DNA from: Dethiothermospora halolimnae
GTDB taxonomy: Bacteria; Bacillota; Clostridia; Tissierellales; VENL01
DNA: 34,550 nucleotides
Direction: 5' to 3'
NCBI RefSeq assembly: GCF_037577855.1
Contig: NZ_JBAKFX010000043.1
Location: 1 to 34,550, forward strand
Part shown: one piece after another, positions 8,405 through 17,177 of the stretch
Numbering within the stretch: position 1 is the first letter of the stretch
How the letters are laid out: every line of letters begins with the position of its first letter
The notes under the pieces: model-generated
Told to the model about the DNA's origin: nothing
What the model saw: the letters and a program-made list of their open reading frames with translations, nothing else
Databases searched by the model: none
Translations under genes and position numbers: made by a program

Positions 8405-10129
8405 CTAATCATTTATAACAATATCTGTAAAGTCAAACTTAGTTACATCGAATAGTCCCATATCCGTAACTTTAATTTCGGGAATAACTGGAAGAGCTAA
8501 AAATGATAAAGTCATAAAGGGGTCTATATCCCTGTTAACATGTAATTTGTTATAGGCTATTTCTAACATATGGGATAGTTTATCATCAACATCTTCCATG
8601 GACATATCTGACATAAGTCCTGCTATAGGTAATGATACCGAATTAAGTACCTTTCCCTCTGAGCATATGGCAATTCCACCGCCAATACTTGATACTTCTT
8701 TTATAGCAAGTAGCATATCTTTATCATTGTCCCCTATAACTATGAGATTATGGGAATCATGGGCTATTGTTGATGCTATTGCTCCATTTTTTAGTTTAAA
8801 GTTTTCAACTAGTCCAAGACCTATGTTCCCTGTAGCTTTATGTCTTTCAACCACAGCAATTTTTAGTATGTCTAGACTCCTATGATGTTTAAATAGTCCA
8901 TTTTCTGTTCCGACTTTTCTTACTACCTTTTCTGTAACTAAACTATGGGGCAGTAGTCGCATAACATTTACAATATCATTATCTAATTTTATTTCTAAAT
9001 CTTCTTTATTTATATCTCCTATGTTTATGGTGTCTACAACTTTAGAGTTATCTGGAGACACAACATCAAATAGTGCCCTTTTATCCCTAGCAACGATTTT
9101 ACCATCTTTATATACCTCAACCACATTAAATTTATCTAAATCATCTAGTATTAGTAAATCAGCATTGTATCCCGGGGCTATGGCCCCTATTTCTTTAAGT
9201 CCATAACATTCTGCAGCATTGATACTTCCCATTTTAATTGCAGAAATAGGGTCTAATCCATTTTTTATAGCCAACCTAACGTTATTATCTATATGACCCT
9301 TATTTAATATATCCTCTGGATGTCTATCATCTGTACAAAATAAGCATCTTCTTAAATTCTCTTTATTAATAGCTCTTATTAAGGTTTCTAGGTTCCTTGC
9401 TGCAGAGCCTTGTCTTATAAGGATATACATTCCCAGTCTTAGTCTATTTATCATTTCCTCAACCGTGGAACATTCATGCTCCGTTCTAACCCCAGCCATT
9501 GCATAGGCATTTAAATCCTTTCCTTCTATATCAGGTCCATGACCATCAATTAACTTATCCCCTGCTATTTTAATTTTTTCTATAACTCCTTTATCTCCAT
9601 TTATAACCGATGGATAATCCATTAGCTCCCCAAGGCCTAGGACCTTATCATTATGTATTAATTTTTCTAGTTTTTTAGCATCTAATACTGCACCTGAATT
9701 TTCAAAACTGGTAGCTGGAACACAGGATGGCAACATAAAGAATATATTCATGGGAAGATTTTCACTTGAATCTATCATATACCTTATGCCTTCCAAACCG
9801 CATACATTAGCTATTTCATGAGGATCTGCTATTATAGTAGTAGTTCCCGTGGGTAAAACTGTCCTTGCAAATTGTGGTGGTGAAACCATTGATGATTCAA
9901 TATGAACATGACCATCTATAAGACCTGGAGATATATACTTTCCTTCTAAATCTATCTCTTCCTCTCCTTCATATTCCCCTATACCAACTATCTTCCCCTT
10001 ATCTATTGCTATATCTCCCTCAATAATTTCGTGGGAAAATACATTTATAATTTTTCCATTTTTAAGTACTAGTTCTGCCTTTTTTCTCCCGGCAGCTAAA
10101 TCTATATTGCTTTTTATATCTTCTTTCAT
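8405..10129 (-). CDS. ade: Adenine deaminase (canonical)
   Basis: A 574-residue amidohydrolase-superfamily enzyme that converts adenine to hypoxanthine and ammonia. All expected metal-site motifs are visible: HVH (His74, His76), DPHE near 102-105, GLGELMD (Glu168), DGHGP (His197), TEHE (His218) and TDDRHPED (266-273). The C-terminal IAHDSHN and GGGI motifs are also typical. The length is normal. The ATG has GGGGTG 7 nt upstream. It lies directly downstream of the xanthine/purine hydroxylase genes, so it feeds adenine into the same pathway. It differs clearly from the second, divergent family member at 17178-18992, which has lost some of these motifs. Confidence 0.93.
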   Translation of the reverse strand: MKEDIKSNIDLAAGRKKAELVLKNGKIINVFSHEIIEGDIAIDKGKIVGIGEYEGEEEIDLEGKYISPGLIDGHVHIESSMVSPPQFARTVLPTGTTTIIADPHEIANVCGLEGIRYMIDSSENLPMNIFFMLPSCVPATSFENSGAVLDAKKLEKLIHNDKVLGLGELMDYPSVINGDKGVIEKIKIAGDKLIDGHGPDIEGKDLNAYAMAGVRTEHECSTVEEMINRLRLGMYILIRQGSAARNLETLIRAINKENLRRCLFCTDDRHPEDILNKGHIDNNVRLAIKNGLDPISAIKMGSINAAECYGLKEIGAIAPGYNADLLILDDLDKFNVVEVYKDGKIVARDKRALFDVVSPDNSKVVDTINIGDINKEDLEIKLDNDIVNVMRLLPHSLVTEKVVRKVGTENGLFKHHRSLDILKIAVVERHKATGNIGLGLVENFKLKNGAIASTIAHDSHNLIVIGDNDKDMLLAIKEVSSIGGGIAICSEGKVLNSVSLPIAGLMSDMSMEDVDDKLSHMLEIAYNKLHVNRDIDPFMTLSFLALPVIPEIKVTDMGLFDVTKFDFTDIVIND

Positions 10130-10160
10130 AGGATTACACCCCTTTTAAAGTTTAAGGTAA

Positions 10161-10200
10161 AGGTAAGGACTAGAATATATGTCCTTACCTTTTTATTTTT
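10161..10200. terminator. Hairpin between the hydroxylase operon and ade
   Basis: A 10-bp stem (AGGTAAGGAC / GTCCTTACCT) with a 10-nt loop. The clear T tract (TTTTTATTTTT) follows it on the plus strand, whereas the flanking genes are on the minus strand. On the minus strand only a weak U-rich stretch follows, so leftward read-through from the hydroxylase genes into ade is plausible. Confidence 0.55.
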
Positions 10201-10253
10201 TATTAAGGTAACTTCGAATAATTTTAAAGTTACTAGAAGTTATAATGGAGTTT

Positions 10254-11246
10254 TTAACTGTTTTTATTTTTCTCTTTTAAAGCCTTTAATATACTATCTG
10301 GTTTAACTGGTATTTCCGTTATCCTTACTCCTATGGCATCATATATAGCATTTAATATTGCTGGGGTTATTGGTATCATAACCGGTTCCCCTATACCTTT
10401 TGCACCATAGGGTGCCGTTGATTCAGGGTCTTCTACTATAACATTCTTTACATCTGGCATATCTAAAGCGGTAGGTATTAGATAGTTTGTAAAACTATTA
10501 TTTTTCATAACACCATTTTTCAACTTTAGGTCTTCAAATATTGCATATCCCATACCCATGGCAAATCCACCATCCATTTGTCCCTCTATAAGCTTAGGAT
10601 TTAAGGCCTTACCAACATCTTGGGCTAAAACTGCATCTAAAACTGTAACTACACCAGTTTCAGTATCAACTTCAACTTCTGTCCCACAGGCACAGAATGT
10701 GTATGGCCAGTAAGGGGCTCCCTGTCCTGTCTCTGCATCCATCTCCGTTGTTTGAGCTGTAAATTCTCCATTTTCATATAAAGGTTCATCTTTAAAGTTT
10801 TTAGCTATCTCTTTAAAGGTAATTCCCTTTTTAGGGAAAGACTTTACATATACATAGCCATCCTTTATTTCTATACCTATATTGGTGTTTAATCCTAGTT
10901 TTTCCTTAGCTATATCTATTATTCTTTGTCTTAATTTTTCTGCAGATTTCTTTATGGCATTTCCTGTATTATATGATTGTCTACTGGCTGCAGCAGTTCC
11001 TGAGTCTGGGGTTATTTTAGTATCTTCATTAATAAATACTATATCTTCAAACTTAAGTCCCAATGCTTCCGCAGCTATCTGACTCATAACTGTCTTAGCC
11101 CCTTGTCCAACCTCGGTGGCTCCAACATATATTTCAACCTTACCATCTTCCCTTAGTTGAGCCTTTGATTTTGACACATCGGGGAATCCATTACCATAAC
11201 CTGTACCATAAAATATTATTCCTACTCCTTTACCTGTCTTTTTCAT
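10254..11246 (-). CDS. Purine/xanthine hydroxylase, Mo-binding subunit, C-terminal part (NdhM-like)
   Basis: The C-terminal half of a xanthine dehydrogenase-family molybdopterin subunit, as a separate 330-residue protein. It begins KKTGKGVGIIFYGTGYGNG, then GATEVGQGAKTVMSQIAAEALG and SRQSYNTGNA. It ends with the catalytic-glutamate motif YGAKGIGEP, so the active-site base is present. The ATG overlaps the stop of the N-terminal half in an ATGA and has its own ribosome site (GGTGGTG, 7 nt), which suggests a true two-protein design and not a recent frameshift. The same split and the gene order FAD-FeS-large-medium are known from the selenium-containing nicotinate dehydrogenase of Eubacterium barkeri (NdhFSLM). 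Given the purine context I expect a purine or xanthine hydroxylase. Confidence 0.85.
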   Translation of the reverse strand: MKKTGKGVGIIFYGTGYGNGFPDVSKSKAQLREDGKVEIYVGATEVGQGAKTVMSQIAAEALGLKFEDIVFINEDTKITPDSGTAAASRQSYNTGNAIKKSAEKLRQRIIDIAKEKLGLNTNIGIEIKDGYVYVKSFPKKGITFKEIAKNFKDEPLYENGEFTAQTTEMDAETGQGAPYWPYTFCACGTEVEVDTETGVVTVLDAVLAQDVGKALNPKLIEGQMDGGFAMGMGYAIFEDLKLKNGVMKNNSFTNYLIPTALDMPDVKNVIVEDPESTAPYGAKGIGEPVMIPITPAILNAIYDAIGVRITEIPVKPDSILKALKEKNKNS

Positions 11247-12520
11247 TGGTTATCACCACCGGTATAATTTTCTTTTATTTTCATCTTTTTTTCAACCTCT
11301 TCTAAACATCTATCCAAAGGTACACTCTCTTCTAATATCTGTCCCGTTGCCGTTTCAGACCCTAATCTAAACATATTTTTCATTCTTATAGTTACAGGGT
11401 CTATGTTTAATTTTTCAGCTAATATATCCATTTGCTGTTCATGGGCCACAGGAACCTGAGTTGCACCAAACCCTCTCATTGCACCGGCAAATGGATTATT
11501 AGTATATACAGCATAACTATCTACCTTTACATTTGGTATTTCATAGGGACCTGATATATGGACCCCTGCCTTTCTTAATACATTTATTGCCCATGATGCA
11601 TATGCTCCTGTATCTCCTATTATTTCAGCCTCAAAAGCCACTAGATTACCATCTTTATCGGCCCCAGTTTTACACTTCATTGTCATAGGATGTCTCTTTG
11701 AATGGGCCTGAAAGGACTCTTCCCTAGAGTAAACTGTTTTTACAGGTCTTCCTGTTATTTTAGCTGCCATTGCTAAATGTATTTGAAGGGTTATATCCTC
11801 TCTACCTCCGAAGGCTCCCCCCACTGCAGGGTTTATTATTCTAATATTTTCTATATCTACCCCCATAGCTTCAGAAACTTCTAGCTGATCAAAATGGGGA
11901 TATTGTGTAGCTGCAACAACAACTATTGTGCCATCATCATCTATATAGGCCACTCCTGCCTCCGGTTGTAAAAATACGTGTTCTGCCATTTGTGTTTTAT
12001 ATTCATTTTCTACTATAACATCACATTTTTCAAAGGCATGGTCAATATCACCTTTTCTTATTTTATAATGATATATTATATTACTATCTCCATGAACCTT
12101 CGGTGCATCATCTTTCATAGCTTCAACCGGATCAAAAACTGCGGGAATTTCTTCATACTTAACATCTACTAACTTTAGTGCTTTCTTTGCTATTTTATCT
12201 GATTCTGCCACTACAAATGCTATTGGGTCTCCTATTCTTCTAACTCTTTTTTCGCATAAAACTTCGTGATCTTTAAATAATACCCCGTGTTCATTATGCC
12301 CTGGAACATCCTTATATGTTAAAACCTTAACCACTCCATCTAACTTTTCGGCTTCCGTAACATCTATTTCTATATTTGCATGGGGTTTTTCCGATCTTAA
12401 AGTCTTTCCATATAACATATTATCCATATATATATCCGCTGGATATGCTGCTTTTCCTGTAACCTTTGATAATCCATCGACCCTTATTATATTATTACCT
12501 ACAACTTTTAACTTCTTCAT
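11243..12520 (-). CDS. Purine/xanthine hydroxylase, Mo-binding subunit, N-terminal part (NdhL-like)
   Basis: The N-terminal half of the molybdopterin subunit (425 residues). It opens with RVDGLSKVTGKAAYPADI, then has PHANIEIDVTEA and the cofactor-contacting motifs NPAVGGAFGGRED and FAGAMRGFGATQ; it stops soon after ATGQILEESVPLDRCLEE. In one-piece XdhA proteins the chain simply continues here. The four-base ATGA overlap with the next gene couples the two halves. I choose ATG 12520, one base after the FeS-subunit stop, with AAGGTG 9 nt upstream; ATG 12529 and GTG 12532 are alternatives that sit too close to that site. Together with yqeB/yqeC/mocA in the same window it is likely a selenium-dependent Mo hydroxylase. 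Confidence 0.85.
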   Translation of the reverse strand: MKKLKVVGNNIIRVDGLSKVTGKAAYPADIYMDNMLYGKTLRSEKPHANIEIDVTEAEKLDGVVKVLTYKDVPGHNEHGVLFKDHEVLCEKRVRRIGDPIAFVVAESDKIAKKALKLVDVKYEEIPAVFDPVEAMKDDAPKVHGDSNIIYHYKIRKGDIDHAFEKCDVIVENEYKTQMAEHVFLQPEAGVAYIDDDGTIVVVAATQYPHFDQLEVSEAMGVDIENIRIINPAVGGAFGGREDITLQIHLAMAAKITGRPVKTVYSREESFQAHSKRHPMTMKCKTGADKDGNLVAFEAEIIGDTGAYASWAINVLRKAGVHISGPYEIPNVKVDSYAVYTNNPFAGAMRGFGATQVPVAHEQQMDILAEKLNIDPVTIRMKNMFRLGSETATGQILEESVPLDRCLEEVEKKMKIKENYTGGDNQ

Positions 12521-12521
12521 A

Positions 12522-13001
12522 TTACTCATCACCTTCTTTAAGCAATTTAGATGCCTTCTCTATGGCATCAACTATTTTATTATAGCCTGTACATCTACAT
12601 AGATTCCCCGATATACCTTCCCTTATTTCTTCCCTAGTTGGAGATGGGTTTTTATCAAGTAAAGCTTTAGCTGATAAGACCATTCCTGGAGTACAAAAAC
12701 CACACTGAACAGCACCTTCATCTAAAAATGCCTGTTGTATAGGATGTATGGTTCCATCATCATTTTGAAGCCCTTCTATTGTTATTATCTCAGAGCCATC
12801 AGCTTGAAAAGCCATAACAAGACAAGATGTTACAATTTCTCCATCCATAATCACTGTACAGGCTCCACATTCACCTTCTCCACATCCTTCTTTAGTTCCT
12901 AAAAGCCTTAATTCTTCCCTTAATAAATCCACAAGCCTTAAATCTTCATCTATATTTAAACTATACTTTTTATTATTTACAGTAATATTTATCTCTTTCA
13001 T
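12522..13001 (-). CDS. Purine/xanthine hydroxylase, 2Fe-2S subunit
   Basis: A 159-residue ferredoxin-type subunit with two [2Fe-2S] sites: the plant-type motif CGEGECGACTVIMDG plus a later Cys (SCLVM), and the second motif QCGFCTPGM with NLCRCTGY. It carries electrons from the Mo centre to FAD. I choose ATG 13001 with GGTG 6 nt upstream; the GTG codons at 13010 and 13013 fall inside that site. It lies between the FAD subunit and the Mo halves, and its stop is one base from the next start. Confidence 0.93.
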   Translation of the reverse strand: MKEINITVNNKKYSLNIDEDLRLVDLLREELRLLGTKEGCGEGECGACTVIMDGEIVTSCLVMAFQADGSEIITIEGLQNDDGTIHPIQQAFLDEGAVQCGFCTPGMVLSAKALLDKNPSPTREEIREGISGNLCRCTGYNKIVDAIEKASKLLKEGDE

Positions 13002-13018
13002 ATTAAACACCACACTTT

Positions 13019-13885
13019 CTATTGTTGTCCATTAGTAATGGCTTTTTTTATAGCATCTTTAAATGTTCCCCTTATTGCTTCACCTTTAAATTCCATGCTA
13101 GATCTTCCCTTAAGTCTTGTCTTAATAACATCCTCCATAACCTGTGAAGCTTCAATGATAATATCATCGTTTAGTTGTTTCCCTTTTAAAAAGTCTTCAA
13201 CTTCCCTTTCTCTAAGACCATATCTGCCAACAGCTCCATTGGCTATTCTTATATCTTCACATATGTTTTCCTTATTAATTTTTACATATACGCTTGTACA
13301 TATTCTAGATATTGCTAAAGCTTTTCTAAGTCCTAACTTACTAAACCCAAGACCTTCGTTTTCGGCTAGTTTTTTAAATTTAACAGAGTATAAAAATTCA
13401 TCATCTTTTAAATCAACTTTACCCTTATCTAAAAATATTTCTTCTAATTTTACTTCCCTTTTACCATCTTTACTTTTTATAACTGCCACAGCATCAAGTG
13501 ATAATAGTGGCGGTACTGTATCTGCTGCTGGGGATCCATTACATATGTTTCCCCCTATAGTACCTTTATTTCTTATTTGGGGAGACCCAACAGATTTAGC
13601 CGCCTTTTTAAGACCATCGTATCTAACATTTAATTTGTTACTTTTAGATGTATTAGTAAATGTAGTAGCAGCACCTAGTTCAATATAGTCTCCATTATCT
13701 TCTATTTTAGATATTTCATCTATACTAGATATATCTATAATAACTTTTTCTTTTAGCTTATCGTGTTTTATATCTATTACTAAGTCTGTTCCTCCTGCTA
13801 TTATCTTCCCATTATCACCGTATTTATCTAGTAGATTAATAACTTCATCTACACTATTAGCCTTATAAACCTTTTTTAGTTCCAT
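13019..13885 (-). CDS. Purine/xanthine hydroxylase, FAD-binding subunit
   Basis: A 288-residue subunit of the CoxM/XdhB FAD family. The two flavin-binding motifs are IIAGGTDLVIDIK near residues 32-44 and TIGGNICNGSPAADTVPPLL. It passes electrons from the FeS clusters to the final acceptor. I choose ATG 13885 because GAGGAGG lies 6 nt upstream; a 24-residue upstream extension in the same frame runs through a hairpin and has no support. It is the first gene of the four-gene hydroxylase unit. Confidence 0.92.
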   Translation of the reverse strand: MELKKVYKANSVDEVINLLDKYGDNGKIIAGGTDLVIDIKHDKLKEKVIIDISSIDEISKIEDNGDYIELGAATTFTNTSKSNKLNVRYDGLKKAAKSVGSPQIRNKGTIGGNICNGSPAADTVPPLLSLDAVAVIKSKDGKREVKLEEIFLDKGKVDLKDDEFLYSVKFKKLAENEGLGFSKLGLRKALAISRICTSVYVKINKENICEDIRIANGAVGRYGLREREVEDFLKGKQLNDDIIIEASQVMEDVIKTRLKGRSSMEFKGEAIRGTFKDAIKKAITNGQQ

Positions 13886-13908
13886 AAGTTTCCTCCTCTT
13901 TCTAAATG

Positions 13909-13936
13909 CTAAAAGGGAAGATTCCTTCCCTTTTAG
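13909..13936. other. Leader hairpin just upstream of the hydroxylase operon
   Basis: A perfect 12-bp stem (CTAAAAGGGAAG / CTTCCCTTTTAG) with a 4-nt loop lies 23 bp before the FAD-subunit start, just ahead of its ribosome site. No U tract follows on the minus strand. It could be an attenuator part, an mRNA-stabilising 5' hairpin, or the weak terminator of the upstream permease gene. Confidence 0.5.
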
Positions 13937-14020
13937 TATAGTTTTATTAATTTTCAATTGACTTAATAACTATCACAAACAAACTTAGAAGCTTTTCTAA
14001 GCTTATTTCTTATAGTTATT

Positions 14021-14055
14021 ACCCTATATCACCAGGGTGATATAGGGTTTTTTTA
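14021..14055. terminator. Terminator-like hairpin after permease 1
   Basis: A 13-bp stem (ACCCTATATCACC / GGTGATATAGGGT) with a 2-nt loop lies 16 bp past the permease stop. The T tract (TTTTTTT) is on the plus strand; minus-strand transcripts meet an A tract before the stem. A second, smaller stem (CTTAGAA/TTCTAAG, 13984-14001) follows on the minus strand with TTTGTTTG after it and may do the actual terminating. Confidence 0.55.
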
Positions 14056-14063
14056 TTATATTA

Positions 14064-15434
14064 TTACAGTTTATCTACAACAAACTTTAATACAAATAGT
14101 ATTGATAGTATAAGCATTACCGGTGAAACTTTTTTAGCTTTACCCGAGAAAATATTAATTAGTACATATGAAACCATACCAAATACTATACCATCGGCTA
14201 TACTATAAGCTAGAGGCATCATTATTATTGTTAAAAATGCCGGTATCGCTTCTGTATAGTCGGCTAAATCTATTTTTAATATTGGTGACATCATAAATAG
14301 TCCAACTAATATAAGTGCCGGTGCTGTTGCCTCAGTAGGAATAACCCCAAATAATGGTGCAAAGAATAATGCTACCGCAAATAATCCTGCACTGGTTAGT
14401 GCCGTAAGACCTGTTCTACCACCCTCTGCAACTCCTGATGCACTTTCAACATAGGTTGTAACTGTACTAGTTCCTAACATAGCTCCAAATGTAGTTCCTA
14501 TAGCATCTGCAAATAATGCCGGTTTTGCATTTGGTAAGTTACCTTCCTTATCAAGCATGTCCGCCTTTGAAGCAACCCCAACAAGGGTTCCTATAGTATC
14601 AAACATATCCACAAATAAGAAAGTGAATAATACTACAACCATATCAAATGAAAATATTTCTTCAAATCCAACAAATTTAAATGCAACATCACTTATAGCT
14701 GTTGGTAACTCCATTATCTTTTCAGGAGCATTAGTTATTCCCATTGGAATACCAATTATAGTTGTACCAACTATACCTATCAATAATGCACCTTTTACGT
14801 TTTTAACTAATAATATTCCTGTTATTATTACACCTATTATAGTCAATAATGGTCCTGCAGTTGTTATGTCTCCTAAATGGACTATAAGTCCCCCTGCATT
14901 TGGTAATAATTTACCGTCCTGATACATAAGTTTACCTGTTTGTACTATTCCTGCATTAGAAAGTCCTATAAAAGCTATAAATAATCCAATACCCACTGAT
15001 ACAGCATGTTTTAAGTTTATGGGTATAGCCTTAACTATTGCTTCTCTAACATTAAAGGCAGTTAATAATATAAATATTAAACCCTCTATTAACACTGCTG
15101 TTAATGCAAATTGCCATGATTTTTGCATTCCTATAACAACTGAAAATGCAAAGAATGCATTAAGTCCCATTCCTGGTGCTAGTACAAATGGATAGTTTGC
15201 TCTAATTGCCATATAAAGGGTTGCTATAACAGCTGATATAGCCGTTGCTGCAAACACTCCACTATAGCTCATTCCTGCTTTACTTAACGTATCTGGATTA
15301 ACTATTAAGATATAAGCCATTGTCATAAAAGTAGTAATACCTGCTATTATTTCTGTTTTTACATTTGTTCCATTCTCTTTTAACTTAAACTGTCTTTCCA
15401 AAAAACTTTTTTCAGTACTCATTTTAGTACTCAT
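14064..15434 (-). CDS. AzgA-like purine permease (NCS2 family), copy 1
   Basis: A 456-residue polytopic membrane protein of the NCS2 family, AzgA/PbuG-type, which imports hypoxanthine, guanine, adenine or xanthine with protons. Typical motifs are TEIIAGITTFMTMAYILIVN at the N-terminus, FVLAPGMGLNAFFAF, FVDMFDTIGTLVGVA and the GTSTVTTYVESASGVAEGGR region (split here as GTSTVTTYVE and SGVAEGGRTG), with about a dozen hydrophobic segments. The ATG has GGGGG 6 nt upstream. It is strongly similar to the neighbouring copy at 15742-17061, so the pair arose by duplication and probably differs in purine preference. Confidence 0.9.
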   Translation of the reverse strand: MSTKMSTEKSFLERQFKLKENGTNVKTEIIAGITTFMTMAYILIVNPDTLSKAGMSYSGVFAATAISAVIATLYMAIRANYPFVLAPGMGLNAFFAFSVVIGMQKSWQFALTAVLIEGLIFILLTAFNVREAIVKAIPINLKHAVSVGIGLFIAFIGLSNAGIVQTGKLMYQDGKLLPNAGGLIVHLGDITTAGPLLTIIGVIITGILLVKNVKGALLIGIVGTTIIGIPMGITNAPEKIMELPTAISDVAFKFVGFEEIFSFDMVVVLFTFLFVDMFDTIGTLVGVASKADMLDKEGNLPNAKPALFADAIGTTFGAMLGTSTVTTYVESASGVAEGGRTGLTALTSAGLFAVALFFAPLFGVIPTEATAPALILVGLFMMSPILKIDLADYTEAIPAFLTIIMMPLAYSIADGIVFGMVSYVLINIFSGKAKKVSPVMLILSILFVLKFVVDKL

Positions 15435-15741
15435 AAGTTTCCCCCTTAATTTTATTTTTATTATAAAACTTGTCCACTATCCCCCTTTCATATGTTTTTA
15501 TTTATCATAAATATGATAACATACGTGTGGATTAAGTTGATAACAAACATGAAAAACAGGTTATTTTGATTAAAAAGAATTTTCAAATAATTTATATTGA
15601 TATCGTGTTAACGTTTTCGCCATATGTCTAGTTATATCTATTATACATTATAATGTCTATTAAGTACAGAAACTTTTTCTGTACTTAATGGATATTATAG
15701 GTTATATTTATCTTCCCATTTAGGGAAGATAATTCTATTGT
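15435..15741 (-). promoter_or_regulatory. 307-bp gap between the two permeases with repeats and hairpins
   Basis: This gap holds: a 10-bp stem (TTATCTTCCC/GGGAAGATAA, 15708-15732) just after the copy 2 stop; a perfect 14-bp stem (ATTAAGTACAGAAA arms, 15659-15689, 3-nt loop); the 12-mer GTTAACGTTTTC (15607-15618), also found at 27770-27781; and a direct repeat, TGATAACATACGTG (15514-15527) and TGATAACAAACATG (15538-15551), 24 bp apart. A weak minus-strand promoter (TTGTTA, 17 bp, TATGTT) overlaps the direct repeat. I looked for, and do not see, a purine riboswitch core. Confidence 0.45.
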
Positions 15742-17061
15742 TTACAATCCAATATACTTTAATACAAACAATATAGACAATATATATAGTATCGGTGATG
15801 CTTCCCTTCCCCTTCCTGTAAAAACTTTTAATAATACATAGGAAACCATTCCAAATACTAATCCCTCTGCTATACTAAATGCCAGGGGCATCATTATTAT
15901 TGTCAAAAATGCAGGTATTGCCTCTGTAAAATCATTTAAATCAATTTTAGTTATTGGTGACATCATAAACAATCCAACTATTATTAAAGCCGGTGCCGTT
16001 GCCTGAGCCGGTATTATAGTGAGTATAGGTGAAAATAATAGGGCCAATGCAAAAAAAACCGTAGTTACTAATGAAGTAAGACCTGTTCTCCCACCTTCTG
16101 CAACCCCCGCTGCACTTTCTACCGTTGTTGTTACTGTGCTGGTTCCTAGTACAGCTCCAAATGTAGTTCCTACCGCATCTGCAAATAATGCTGGTTTTGC
16201 CCCCGGAAGATTTCCATCATCATCAAGCATATCCGCCTTCGATGCAACCCCTAAAAGGGTTCCTATTGTATCAAATAAATCAACAAATAAAAATGTAAAT
16301 AGTACTATTAACATATCCCATGAAAATATCTGATCAAATCCAACAAACTGAAATGCTATAGGCTTTATAGAGGGTGGTAAATCTATAACCTTACTTGGCA
16401 TAGGAGTTATATCAAAAGGTATTCCCACAATAGTACTGGCTATTATACCTATCAATAATCCACCTTTAATATCTTTAGCAACCAATACACCTGTTATGAT
16501 AAGACCTATAATTGTTACTAAAGGTCCATATTCAGTTACATCTCCAAGCTTAATTAGTGTTCCCTCAGGATCTGCAACTATTATGCCTGCACTTCTTAGA
16601 CCTAAAAAGGCTATGAACAAACCTATTCCAACACTAACAGCATGTTTTATATTAATAGGGATTGCCTCTATAATAGCTTCCCTTACATTTAAAAAGGTTA
16701 AAACTATAAAAATTAATCCCTCTATAAATACTGCTGTTAATGCAAACTGCCATGAATAACCCATATTTAAAACAACAGAATAGGCAAAGAATGCATTTAA
16801 TCCCATCCCTGGAGCTAATACAAAGGGATAATTTGCAAACAGAGACATAGCAAGGGTTCCAATAATAGAAGCTAAAATTGTGGTAGTAAATAAAGCATCT
16901 TTATCCATTCCTGCATCCGATAATATTATTGGATTAACAACTAAAATATAAGCTACTGTTACAAAAGATGTAAATCCAGCTAAAAACTCTGTTCTTACAG
17001 TGGTTTTATTTTCTGATAATTTAAATCTCTTTTCTAGAAAACTTGTATCTTTTGTTCCCAT
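15742..17061 (-). CDS. AzgA-like purine permease (NCS2 family), copy 2
   Basis: A 439-residue NCS2/AzgA-type permease with the same layout as copy 1: TEFLAGFTSFVTVAYILVVN, FVLAPGMGLNAFFAY, FVDLFDTIGTLLGVA and GTSTVTTTVESAAGVAEGG. It lacks the short insertion seen in copy 1 around residues 170-180 (the KLMYQDGKLLPNAGG region). The ATG has GAGGT about 8 nt upstream. It directly follows the microcompartment operon, from which it is separated by a palindrome and a terminator, so it may be expressed by read-through. The likely substrate is xanthine or another purine fermented by that operon; this is inferred from position. Confidence 0.9.
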   Translation of the reverse strand: MGTKDTSFLEKRFKLSENKTTVRTEFLAGFTSFVTVAYILVVNPIILSDAGMDKDALFTTTILASIIGTLAMSLFANYPFVLAPGMGLNAFFAYSVVLNMGYSWQFALTAVFIEGLIFIVLTFLNVREAIIEAIPINIKHAVSVGIGLFIAFLGLRSAGIIVADPEGTLIKLGDVTEYGPLVTIIGLIITGVLVAKDIKGGLLIGIIASTIVGIPFDITPMPSKVIDLPPSIKPIAFQFVGFDQIFSWDMLIVLFTFLFVDLFDTIGTLLGVASKADMLDDDGNLPGAKPALFADAVGTTFGAVLGTSTVTTTVESAAGVAEGGRTGLTSLVTTVFFALALLFSPILTIIPAQATAPALIIVGLFMMSPITKIDLNDFTEAIPAFLTIIMMPLAFSIAEGLVFGMVSYVLLKVFTGRGREASPILYILSILFVLKYIGL

Positions 17062-17113
17062 TATACTACCTCACTCTACTTTATTTTAAAGAAAGGTTTT
17101 CCTAAGTTTAAAT

Positions 17114-17140
17114 ATTAAAAAAAGGGAATCCCTTTCTTTA
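17114..17140 (-). terminator. Terminator of the microcompartment operon
   Basis: On the minus strand AAAGGGA pairs with TCCCTTT and is followed by a T tract (TTTTTTTAATATT). It lies about 40 bp downstream of the last gene (17178) and is the clearest rho-independent terminator in this part of the window. Confidence 0.7.
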
Positions 17141-17148
17141 ATATAGTT

Positions 17149-17172
17149 ATCTTGCCCCAATTGGGGCAAGAT
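17149..17172. repeat. Perfect 24-bp palindrome after the microcompartment operon
   Basis: The arms ATCTTGCCCC and GGGGCAAGAT surround AATT, making a fully symmetrical 24-bp site 5 bp past the stop of the last gene. It may be the first of two hairpins of a double terminator, or a DNA-binding site. Confidence 0.5.
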
Positions 17173-17177
17173 ATTCA

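Noticed and set aside
11243..11246. Frameshift in a single xdhA-like gene
   Set aside because: The two halves overlap by ATGA, the second has its own ribosome site, and the same split and order are known in NdhFSLM, so a natural two-subunit design is more likely than an error.
15435..15741. Purine riboswitch upstream of the permease
   Set aside because: I searched both strands for the conserved three-way junction core (such as TCTACC and the paired loops) and did not find it.
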